Of a DNA stretch of 9,027 nt, positions 1-6,202 are shown piece by piece. Position 1 is the stretch's first letter; each line of letters starts with the position of its first letter. Under the pieces are notes generated by a model. That model was not told the DNA's origin, did no database searches, and saw only the letters and a list, made by a program, of their open reading frames with translations. Where the stretch lies: positions 1 through 9,027 of the forward strand of contig JBEVJT010000148.1 of the NCBI GenBank assembly GCA_040510075.1, in the 5' to 3' direction. A program made the translations under genes and the position numbers. Source of the stretch: VAZQ01 sp040510075. GTDB lineage: Bacteria; Pseudomonadota; Alphaproteobacteria; Rhizobiales; Xanthobacteraceae.

Positions 1-55
1 GGTCTCCGAAGCTGACGAACAGCCAATCGCGACGAGGACTGCGGCCGGTGGCCAT
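1..55 (-). CDS. 5' end of an unidentified protein, cut by the window edge
   Basis: An open frame starts with ATG (complement of 53-55) and runs off the left edge after 18 codons, beginning MATGRSPRRDWLFVSFGD. It starts 11 bases after the stop codon of the upstream exported-protein gene. A purine-rich GAGAGG lies 3 bases before the ATG, in the place of a ribosome binding site. Short spacing, same strand and the SD-like motif suggest that the two genes are co-transcribed. The visible residues are too few to assign a family. The inference that this is a real gene rests only on the start context, and it could be a chance open frame. Confidence 0.45.
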   Translation of the reverse strand, partial: MATGRSPRRDWLFVSFGD

Positions 56-66
56 TGGCCTCTCGT

Positions 67-369
67 CTATTGCGGCGGAGGCGGGTCTAGCCAGCCTCGA
101 CGGCGCCGCGCATCCCGATTGAGGTTATCGAGCAGGCCGTAAAGTTCGGCAGGCAGCACGGGCGCCTCATCCGCAGTACCGCCGCGCCGGCCGCTCGCAT
201 CGTAGTCTCTGGACCAGCGATGCCGCCATCTAGCGGGTTGGGGCGCCTCGAATTCATGCAGGCTGATTTGAGGCCCGGCATTCGTCGCCGGAGCGCCCGC
301 GGCGGGCCACCCGCATGCAAGGTGAGCGGCCAGAGCGAGAACGAAGCTACGCCAATGCATGGGAGGCAT
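67..369 (-). CDS. Small exported protein of unknown function (100 aa)
   Basis: The predicted protein begins with a plausible Sec signal peptide: an Arg at residue 7, a hydrophobic core around residues 9-21, and an Ala-Pro-Ala cleavage motif near residues 26-28. The mature part of about 72 residues is rich in Arg, Pro, Trp and Asp and ends in a run of four Arg, then GWLDPPPPQ. I do not recognise a family. There are two possible ATG starts (codons 1 and 4), and neither has a strong Shine-Dalgarno sequence. The gene is divergent from the sigma-factor gene and is followed after 11 bases by another minus-strand frame, so it probably opens a small operon. A GGAAC/GTT element lies just upstream. It is called real because of the signal peptide and the operon-like spacing; no homology supports it. 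Confidence 0.55.
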   Translation of the reverse strand: MPPMHWRSFVLALAAHLACGWPAAGAPATNAGPQISLHEFEAPQPARWRHRWSRDYDASGRRGGTADEAPVLPAELYGLLDNLNRDARRRRGWLDPPPPQ

Positions 370-389
370 CTTCAGATCAAGATCAAGGG

Positions 390-418
390 AGGAACGCCGG
401 GATGAGCCCGATGTTCCT
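390..418. promoter_or_regulatory. Possible bidirectional EcfG-type promoter
   Basis: AGGAAC at 390-395 and GTTCCT at 413-418 form a 6-bp inverted repeat with a 17-base spacer. The alphaproteobacterial general stress sigma factor EcfG recognises GGAAC, 16-17 bases, then (C)GTT. Because the element is symmetric, the match reads the same on both strands. Towards the minus strand, transcription would start about 15 bases before the ATG of the exported-protein gene. Towards the plus strand it would give the sigma gene a leader of over 300 bases. The match is seen directly; the role is inferred and depends on the host being an alphaproteobacterium. The preferred C before GTT is a T on the plus strand and a G on the minus strand, which weakens it. 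It could instead be an operator. Confidence 0.3.
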
Positions 419-643
419 GATGGTCCGATACATGGAAAATCTGCCGTAATGGATTGAAATTAAATGGATTATCAAGCGATTTTCCGAGCAAAACCACTCG
501 CTCGATGGGTGCACTGCGAGCTTTTGTCCTGGTTAAAAAATGGCTTGCATTTTGTATTGCTCCGCACCATTTTGGCGCGATCAGCCGGCGCTGGCAGTCC
601 CCGCGCAGCCCGGTTTTGCTGGATCTCCCGACTGGCAATTCGC

Positions 644-667
644 GCTCACTCCATGTTCGGAGTGAGC
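644..667. promoter_or_regulatory. Perfect 9-bp inverted repeat upstream of the sigma gene
   Basis: GCTCACTCC (644-652), a six-base loop ATGTTC, and GGAGTGAGC (659-667) form a perfect inverted repeat about 90 bases before the sigma-gene start codon. In RNA this would be a stable hairpin. No T-tract follows on either strand, so it is a poor intrinsic terminator. As DNA it has the size and symmetry of a dimeric repressor operator. Whether it acts as an operator or a leader hairpin cannot be told from the sequence. Confidence 0.45.
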
Positions 668-744
668 CCAGCCTTCTTCGCGGATTCCGGCATCGTGAAA
701 CAAGCATATCCCTTGCATTTGGCAGGTGGATTTAGCGCGTTTGT

Positions 745-748
745 AGGA
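745..748 (+). promoter_or_regulatory. Ribosome binding site that selects the sigma-factor start
   Basis: AGGA lies 10 bases before the ATG at 759 but only one base before an in-frame TTG at 750. The TTG is therefore too close to be used, and ATG 759 is preferred. A third in-frame ATG at 771 has only GGA directly against it. Confidence 0.5.
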
Positions 749-758
749 ATTGCCTGCC

Positions 759-2525
759 ATGGCGCATGGAATGGATGTTCGTCGCGAAGCCGATACCCTC
801 GAGAAGGACAATGTCGGCGATACATTGGATTTTGAGCTTCGCGCTTTCGCCGAGGCCTTCGCGCCAACGGACTTGCCGGCTACGCGAGCCGACGAGCCTG
901 TCGCCACCCGACCGGGTGAGACGAAGGAAGCAGCCGCCGGTGCTGCGGTACCGCGGGCCGAGCCCACCTTCTCTCGCGATCTGATCGACACCTATTTCCG
1001 CCAGATGGGCGATGGCGCCCTGCTCTCCCGCGAGCAGGAAATTGCTCTCGCCAAGCGCATCGAGACGGCGCAGGTAGCCGTGCAGGAGAGCCTGTGTACC
1101 GTGCCCATGCTCGTTGAACGCATTGCGAGCTGGGGCGCCGAGCTGAAATCCGAACGCCTGCGTCTTTCCGAGCTAATCGACCTTTCGATGAGCCAGGATG
1201 AGCCGCAATCGTTCGAACCGGGAGTTCCCCGCACGCCTGCCGAGGAAGAGGCAAGCGCCGAGCGCATGGCGGTAATCGAATCCGGAATGCGCGCAAAAGT
1301 CGCAACCAGTTTGCGCGCAGTCCAAAATCGCGCACGCGAACTGGGCCCGCTCAGCCGCAAACGCGTGACCCTTGTCGCGCGCGGCCGCGATATCTCCAAA
1401 AAGGATCGCGTTTCTCTGCAGAATCTGTTTGCCCGCGTCTCGCGCGAGATGCAGACGGTGTGGCTGCACCCGGAGCGCATTGCCGACCTGATCGCGGCCT
1501 TCGAGCGCGAGCACAAGGCGTTCGCGGCCCTGGAGCATGAAATTCTTCATCTCGCGCGCGGCTGCGGGATTGCCCGCCGCGAACTGATCGAGCGCTACCA
1601 TGGCCATGAGCTCGATGCCGAGTGGTTCCGCGTCGGCCCGCGATCGGCGCCGGCATGGAAAGCTTTTGCCAAGGGCCATGCGGCGCGGCTCGCGGCCATT
1701 CGGGCAGAGCTGCTCGCCACCTTACAACGCGTGGGTTTGCCCGTCGCCGAGTTCCGCGCCGCGGTCAGTGCGCTCGAGCGTGCACGGCGGATGCTGCGCA
1801 CGACGCGAGAGGAGATGGTCAAGGCGCATCTGCGGCTGGTGGTGGCTATTGCCAAGAAATACCGCCGCAACAGCTCACTCGACCTGCTGGACCTCATTCA
1901 GGAAGGCAATATGGGCCTCATGCACGCGGTCGAGAAATTCAACTACCGCCGCGGCGTGAAAGTCTCGACCTATGCCGTGTGGTGGATCCGCCAGTCCATG
2001 GCGCGCGCTATCGCCGACCAGGGACGCACCATTCGCATCCCGGTGCATATGACGGAAACGGCGAGCAAGGTGCTGCGCGAACGCCGGAAATTCTACCAGC
2101 AGCAGGGCCGCGAGGCCGGCGCCGCTGAGATTTCCGCCCGCGCAGGCATTGCCATCAACCGTGTCGAGCAGGTGCTGTCCATGGTGCAGGAGCCGACTTC
2201 GCTCGATCTGCCGATCGGTGAAGATGGTGACGCGACCCTTGGCGACCTCATTGCCGCGCCCGACGGTATCGACCCGCAGGCTGCGGTCGAGGCAGGGGCG
2301 CTCGCAAACTGCATGAGCGAAGCCCTGTCCCAGCTTACACCGCGCGAGCAGCGCATCCTGCGCATGCGGTTTGGCATCGGCGAAGCCCAGGATCATACGC
2401 TTGAAGAAGTGGGCAAGGTCTTCGGGGTGACACGGGAACGCATTCGCCAAATCGAGGCGAAGGCGCTGGAGAAGCTGCGGAAGCCTCAGCTTGCCCGCAA
2501 GCTGATCACCTTCGCGGAGAACTGA
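759..2525 (+). CDS. RpoD-family (group 1/2-like) RNA polymerase sigma factor
   Basis: A 588-aa sigma-70 paralogue that should bind core RNA polymerase and direct it to promoters. Region 1.2 is at about 73-105 (IDTYFRQMGDGALLSREQEI). A long helical non-conserved segment of the proteobacterial RpoD type (Sigma70_ner) follows at 106-348. Region 2 is at 352-420 with LDLIQEGN and STYAVWWIRQ, region 3 at 428-505, and region 4 at 515-585 ending in the HTH motif VTRERIRQIEAKAL. Residues that read the -35 box (Arg559, Glu560, Arg563) and the extended -10 (His430, Glu433) are kept. Three points are unusual. The N-terminus of about 70 residues is acidic and Ala/Pro-rich with no recognisable region 1.1. 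The region 2.1/2.2 junction reads KKYRRNSSLDLLDLIQ, one residue longer than E. coli KKYTNRGLQFLDLIQ and without RGL. Ala415 replaces E. coli Thr440. These suggest an alternative sigma rather than the essential RpoD. The start is ATG 759. Confidence 0.93.
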   Translation: MAHGMDVRREADTLEKDNVGDTLDFELRAFAEAFAPTDLPATRADEPVATRPGETKEAAAGAAVPRAEPTFSRDLIDTYFRQMGDGALLSREQEIALAKRIETAQVAVQESLCTVPMLVERIASWGAELKSERLRLSELIDLSMSQDEPQSFEPGVPRTPAEEEASAERMAVIESGMRAKVATSLRAVQNRARELGPLSRKRVTLVARGRDISKKDRVSLQNLFARVSREMQTVWLHPERIADLIAAFEREHKAFAALEHEILHLARGCGIARRELIERYHGHELDAEWFRVGPRSAPAWKAFAKGHAARLAAIRAELLATLQRVGLPVAEFRAAVSALERARRMLRTTREEMVKAHLRLVVAIAKKYRRNSSLDLLDLIQEGNMGLMHAVEKFNYRRGVKVSTYAVWWIRQSMARAIADQGRTIRIPVHMTETASKVLRERRKFYQQQGREAGAAEISARAGIAINRVEQVLSMVQEPTSLDLPIGEDGDATLGDLIAAPDGIDPQAAVEAGALANCMSEALSQLTPREQRILRMRFGIGEAQDHTLEEVGKVFGVTRERIRQIEAKALEKLRKPQLARKLITFAEN

Positions 2526-2580
2526 GTCCCCGCGAACTGGCGCACTTGCTCGCGCTCTAGTAGCTTTATGTTCTGAGATA

Positions 2581-2613
2581 ATCAGCCCCTCACCCTCTGG
2601 GTGAGGGGCTGAT
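2581..2613. terminator. Perfect 15-bp hairpin between the sigma gene and pncB
   Basis: ATCAGCCCCTCACCC (2581-2595) and GGGTGAGGGGCTGAT (2599-2613) are exact reverse complements with a three-base TCT loop. One more A-T pair (2580/2614) extends the stem to 16. The element lies 55 bases after the sigma stop and 56 bases before the pncB start. A GC-rich stem in this position fits transcript termination or 3'-end stabilisation, but no U-run follows on either strand. A REP-type dispersed palindrome is an equally fair reading. Confidence 0.55.
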
Positions 2614-2660
2614 TGCGAGCGCGGCGCCTTCGCCGTGAACGAGCCGACCTTCGCCGAGAC

Positions 2661-2664
2661 AGGA
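2661..2664 (+). promoter_or_regulatory. Ribosome binding site that selects the pncB start
   Basis: AGGA lies five bases before the ATG at 2670. The longer in-frame TTG start at 2613 would begin on the last base of the hairpin arm and add 19 Arg-rich residues not expected in the family, so ATG 2670 is chosen. Confidence 0.6.
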
Positions 2665-2669
2665 CGGCA

Positions 2670-4022
2670 ATGCACGCTGCAGCCAGCCCGCTTCTGACGG
2701 ATCTCTATCAGCTCAATATGCTGCAGGCGTACCTGGATGACGGGCACACCGGGAGCGCCGTCTTTGAATTTTTCATGCGCAAGCTTCCCCCGCGCCGGGG
2801 CTTTCTCGTCGCCTCGGGTCTCGAACAGGTCCTCGATTATCTTGAAGCGCTGCGTTTCTCTGCAGAGGAAATTGAGTGGCTCGCGCGAACCGGGCGCTTC
2901 AAACAAAACCTGCTGGATTATCTCGCCGAGCTGCGCTTCACCGGCGACGTGCATGCCATCCCGGAAGGAACGGTGTTTTTCGCCGACGAACCCCTTCTGC
3001 GCATCACCGCACCCTTGCCGCAGGCGCAACTGATCGAGACGCGGCTTATCAATCTTCTGCATTTTCAGACGCTGGTTGCGTCCAAGGCGGCGCGCATGCT
3101 TCTCGCTGCCCCTGGCAAGCTCATGGTGGATTTCGGGCTGCGTCGGGCCCATGGAGCGGAAGCCGGTCTGTTCGCTGCGCGCGCGAGCTACGTCGCCGGT
3201 TTTGCGGGCACCGCGACCGTCCTGGCAGGCAAGCTCTACGACATCCCGATCTACGGGACGATGGCCCACTCGTTCATCCAGTCCTACGACGACGAGATGG
3301 AGGCGTTCGAAACCTTCGCGCGCGCGCGTCCGGAAAACCTGACGCTCCTGATTGACAGCTATGACACCGGGGCTGGCGCGCGCAAGGTGGTGGCGCTTGC
3401 TCCGCGGCTGCGCGTTCTCGGCATTACGATCTCGGCGGTTCGCCTGGACAGCGGGGACGTGATTGCGCTGTCAAAGAGCGTGCGCCGCATTCTCGACGAC
3501 GGCGGGTTGCGCGAGGTGCGCATATTCGCAAGCGGCGGATTGACCGAAGACAGCATTGCCGAATTTCTCCGCGCGGGCGCGCCGATTGACGGGTTCGGCA
3601 TGGGCACGAGCTTGACCACCTCGTCCGATGTGGCGTCGCTCGACTGCGTCTACAAGCTGCAGGAATATGCCGGCCTTTCACGGCGGAAGCGTTCGACCGG
3701 CAAGGCCACTTGGCCGGGACGAAAGCAGGTGTGGCGAAGTTACGGGGCAGACGGCCGCATGGCCGCCGATGTGCTCTCGGTTGAAGGCGACGAGCACAAT
3801 GGCGAGCCGCTCATCGACCTGGTGATGAAAGGCGGGCGCCGTCTGGCGCCCTCGCCTTCTCTTGCCGCGGTGCGCGAACGAGCCACGCGCGATCTGGCGC
3901 GGCTACCCGACCCGTTGCGGCGGCTCGATCCTGGTGCAAGCTACTCCGTGCAGATCGGTGATCGCCTGCTTCGACTGGTGGATGAGGTGGATATCCGCCT
4001 TTCCCATCAGAGATCGGCATAA
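2670..4022 (+). CDS. pncB: Nicotinate phosphoribosyltransferase
   Basis: A 450-aa enzyme that makes nicotinate mononucleotide from nicotinate and PRPP, with ATP hydrolysis, in the cytoplasmic Preiss-Handler branch of NAD synthesis. The N-terminus LLTDLYQLNMLQAY is typical of the family branch that differs from the E. coli PncB type. Other motifs are DFGLRRAHG (154-162), GTMAHSF with the probable phospho-accepting His200, LLIDSYDT (about 226-233), VRLDSGD (257-263), ASGGL (287-291) and GFGMGT (308-313). A C-terminal segment (about 329-356) carries K and R residues and the motif TWPGRKQVWR. The length is normal for the family. The stop codon overlaps the pncA start in TAATG, so the two are very probably translationally coupled. 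Nothing looks truncated. The family call is firm; the activity itself is inferred from the motifs. Confidence 0.95.
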   Translation: MHAAASPLLTDLYQLNMLQAYLDDGHTGSAVFEFFMRKLPPRRGFLVASGLEQVLDYLEALRFSAEEIEWLARTGRFKQNLLDYLAELRFTGDVHAIPEGTVFFADEPLLRITAPLPQAQLIETRLINLLHFQTLVASKAARMLLAAPGKLMVDFGLRRAHGAEAGLFAARASYVAGFAGTATVLAGKLYDIPIYGTMAHSFIQSYDDEMEAFETFARARPENLTLLIDSYDTGAGARKVVALAPRLRVLGITISAVRLDSGDVIALSKSVRRILDDGGLREVRIFASGGLTEDSIAEFLRAGAPIDGFGMGTSLTTSSDVASLDCVYKLQEYAGLSRRKRSTGKATWPGRKQVWRSYGADGRMAADVLSVEGDEHNGEPLIDLVMKGGRRLAPSPSLAAVRERATRDLARLPDPLRRLDPGASYSVQIGDRLLRLVDEVDIRLSHQRSA

Positions 4023-4651
4023 TGACCGGGAAGTTTTCCATCGCTCCGAGCGATGTGCTGCTGGTCGTCGACGTGCAGAACGATTTCTGTCCCGGCGGCA
4101 GCCTCCCGGTTTCGCGCGGGAATGAGGTCGTGCCGCTCATCAATCGCATGGCTCCTCGCTTCGCGCATGTAGTTATGACGCAGGACTGGCATCCGGCGGG
4201 ACATCTGTCGTTCGCCTCGATGCATCCGGGCTGCAAGGCCTACGAAACGATTGAACTGCCTTTTGGGACGCAAATCCTGTGGCCGGACCACTGCGTGCAG
4301 GATACGGATGGCGCGCAATTACATTCGCAATTGCACGTCCCCCATGCGCAGCTCCTGCTGCGCAAAGGCTTCAATCGGCAGATCGATTCCTATTCGGCGT
4401 TCCAGGAGAACGATCGCCGGACGCCAACCGGGCTTGCCGGCTATCTGCGCGAGCGCGGCCTTACGCGCGTTTTTCTCGCCGGCCTGGCGTTCGATTTCTG
4501 TGTCCGTTACTCCGCCGAAGACGCAAAGCAACAAGGCTTCGAGGCGGTGGTGATAGAGGACGCCTGTCGCGCGATTGGTATGAGCGGCTCTCTGAGTGCC
4601 ACGCGTGAACGGCTGGCCGCGCTCGATATTCCCTGCATCTCGCTCGGCTGA
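4022..4651 (+). CDS. pncA: Nicotinamidase (nicotinamide deamidase)
   Basis: A 209-aa isochorismatase-fold hydrolase that converts nicotinamide to nicotinate and ammonia, the substrate of the PncB encoded just upstream. The catalytic triad of the family is complete: Asp17 in VVDVQNDFCPGGSL, Lys115 in LRKGFN, and Cys160 in GLAFDFCV. The metal-site residues are present as Asp55 and His57 in TQDWHPAGH and His90 in LWPDHCVQ. DSYSAF (122-127) is also as in E. coli PncA. Phe157 sits where E. coli has Thr (GLATDYCV). The start overlaps the pncB stop by one base and has only a weak SD, which fits translational coupling. The stop lies two bases from the stop of the convergent tctA gene, so no terminator can lie between them. 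Confidence 0.96.
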   Translation: MTGKFSIAPSDVLLVVDVQNDFCPGGSLPVSRGNEVVPLINRMAPRFAHVVMTQDWHPAGHLSFASMHPGCKAYETIELPFGTQILWPDHCVQDTDGAQLHSQLHVPHAQLLLRKGFNRQIDSYSAFQENDRRTPTGLAGYLRERGLTRVFLAGLAFDFCVRYSAEDAKQQGFEAVVIEDACRAIGMSGSLSATRERLAALDIPCISLG

Positions 4652-4653
4652 AT

Positions 4654-6192
4654 TCACTCCCCTGCGACCGGCAGCTGCTCGGATGGCGGGCGCGGAGAAA
4701 TGAGATTGCGCAGGCGGTCGAACAAGCTGGATATCAGAGGCCAGAACAACAGCACGAACGCCAGAGTGGTAATGCTGCCGACAAGGCCGTTTGACCAGAA
4801 CACGCGCAGATCGCCCCCTGCCCCGATCATGGACAGGCGGAACGCATCCTCGGCCCGGCTGCCGAGCACCAATGCAAGCGTGAATGGAGCGAGCGGGATG
4901 CCGATCTTCTTGAAAACGTAACCGACGATGCCGAACAGCAGCATGAGCCAGATGTCGAACATCGCGTTCTGAATGGCATAAGCCCCGATCGCGCAGGACA
5001 CGACGATCATGGGCGCGATCGCAGAGAAGGGCACGCGCAACACGGCCGCGAAGACTGGCACCGTGGTGAGCACCAGGACGAGCCCGACGACATTGCCTAG
5101 ATACATGGAAGCGATCAGGCCCCAGACGAAGCTCTTGTGCTCGACAAAGAGGAGCGGTCCGGGGTTCAGGCCCCAGACCATCAGGCCGCCGAGCAGGATG
5201 GCTGCGGTGCCGGAGCCAGGGATCCCGAGAGCCAGCATCGGCAGCAGTGCCGATGTCCCGGATGCATGCGCGGCGGTTTCCGGCGCAAAGACGCCCTCGA
5301 TACGACCGCGGCCGAAGCTTTCCTTATCCTTCGCAAACCGCTTCGCGAGGTTATACCCCATGAACGACGCGGCGATCGCGCCGCCCGGCGTAATGCCCAG
5401 CCAGCATCCGATCACCGACGAACGCAGCAAAGTGACCCAGTAGCGCGGCATCTCCTTCCAGACCTGCCACACCACGCGGAGGCTGATGCTTGCCGTGTGT
5501 CCCCGCAGTGCCAGCCGCTCCTCCATGGTGAGGAGAATTTCGCTTATGCCGAATAGCCCAATCACGGCGACGAGAAAATTGATGCCGCGTAACAGTTCGG
5601 CGGACCCGAACGTCATGCGCAATTGTCCGGACACCGTGTCCATCCCCACCCCGGTCAGCAACAGGCCGAGAGCCATGGCAATGATGGTCTTGTGCTTTTC
5701 CTCGCGCCCAAGCCCGACGAATGAGCAGAAGGTCAGGAGATAGACGGAAAAGAACTCGGGTGGCCCAAAGCGGAGAGCGAACGATGCAATCCCGGGCGCC
5801 AGGAATGTGATGAGCAGCACGGCAACGAGGGAGCCGATGAAGGATGAAGTGAAGGCGGCGGTGAGCGCCTCCGCGGCGCGGCCCTGCTGGGCCATGGGGT
5901 ATCCGTCGAAGGTCGTGGCGACCGACCATGCCTCGCCCGGGATATTGAACAAGATGGAAGTGATCGCGCCTCCAAACAGCGCGCCCCAGTAAATGCAGGA
6001 GAGCATCACGATGGCCGATGTGGGATCCATCGTGAATGTCAGCGGCAGCAGAATCGCCACTCCATTGGGCCCGCCGAGCCCCGGCAGCACGCCGACGAAA
6101 ATCCCGAGCACGAGCCCGAGCAGCATGAGGGCGAGCGTCTTGCCCGTAAGCAGTACGCTGAACCCGTGCAGGAGAAGCCCGAGTGCTTCCAT
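4654..6192 (-). CDS. tctA: Tripartite tricarboxylate transporter, large membrane subunit TctA
   Basis: A 512-aa polytopic inner-membrane protein, the translocating subunit of the TctABC secondary importer, driven by an ion gradient with substrate delivered by TctC. It has roughly a dozen hydrophobic segments. The two family signature regions are present: VGVLPGLGGPNGVAILLPL (about 33-51), continuing to the Gly-rich IYWGALFGG and NIPG (67-86), and the second at about 322-345 with ALGIPGSGTAAILLGG followed by GLNPGP. The length is typical. A start at 6273 would add 27 polar residues and overlap tctB by 71 bases. The ATG at 6190-6192 gives the usual hydrophobic N-terminus and an AGGG eight bases upstream. 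It follows tctB by 10 bases in the same operon. The substrate cannot be read from this subunit. Confidence 0.95.
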   Translation of the reverse strand: MEALGLLLHGFSVLLTGKTLALMLLGLVLGIFVGVLPGLGGPNGVAILLPLTFTMDPTSAIVMLSCIYWGALFGGAITSILFNIPGEAWSVATTFDGYPMAQQGRAAEALTAAFTSSFIGSLVAVLLITFLAPGIASFALRFGPPEFFSVYLLTFCSFVGLGREEKHKTIIAMALGLLLTGVGMDTVSGQLRMTFGSAELLRGINFLVAVIGLFGISEILLTMEERLALRGHTASISLRVVWQVWKEMPRYWVTLLRSSVIGCWLGITPGGAIAASFMGYNLAKRFAKDKESFGRGRIEGVFAPETAAHASGTSALLPMLALGIPGSGTAAILLGGLMVWGLNPGPLLFVEHKSFVWGLIASMYLGNVVGLVLVLTTVPVFAAVLRVPFSAIAPMIVVSCAIGAYAIQNAMFDIWLMLLFGIVGYVFKKIGIPLAPFTLALVLGSRAEDAFRLSMIGAGGDLRVFWSNGLVGSITTLAFVLLFWPLISSLFDRLRNLISPRPPSEQLPVAGE

Positions 6193-6202
6193 CCCGAAGG
6201 CC

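Larger units (their letters stand above)
370..758. other. 389-base divergent spacer without a convincing gene
   Basis: This stretch separates the minus-strand exported-protein gene from the plus-strand sigma gene. It is visibly more AT-rich around 450-570 than the flanking genes. It contains a symmetric GGAAC-N17-GTTCC element (391-417), an interrupted inverted repeat (489-526: CAAAA and CTCGC pairing with GCGAG and TTTTG) and a perfect 9-bp inverted repeat (644-667). Open frames exist on both strands, but they lack ribosome binding sites and recognisable protein features, and the longest plus-strand one runs into the sigma gene. The sequence fits a promoter plus a long structured 5' leader for the sigma mRNA. 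I found no clean -35/-10 pair for a housekeeping sigma close to the start codon. Confidence 0.6.

Noticed and set aside
372..707. 111-codon minus-strand open frame in the divergent spacer
   Set aside because: It covers both inverted repeats, has no SD-like start and has a low-information Arg-rich composition. It would end within three bases of the exported-protein start.
721..740. Possible sigma-54 (-24/-12) promoter at TGGCAGGTGGATTTAGC
   Set aside because: The GG and GC dinucleotides are 12 bases apart rather than the required 10.
464..835. 123-codon plus-strand open frame upstream of the sigma gene
   Set aside because: It overlaps the sigma start by 77 bases, has no ribosome binding site and encodes no recognisable protein. 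The region is better read as leader and promoter.
2613..2669. TTG start for pncB at 2613
   Set aside because: It begins on the last base of the hairpin arm and adds an Arg-rich leader. ATG 2670 has AGGA at five bases.
1875..3269. 464-codon minus-strand open frame across the sigma gene and pncB
   Set aside because: It lies antisense to two firmly identified genes, spans their spacer, has no family motifs and has an unnatural composition. Long antisense frames are common in GC-rich DNA.
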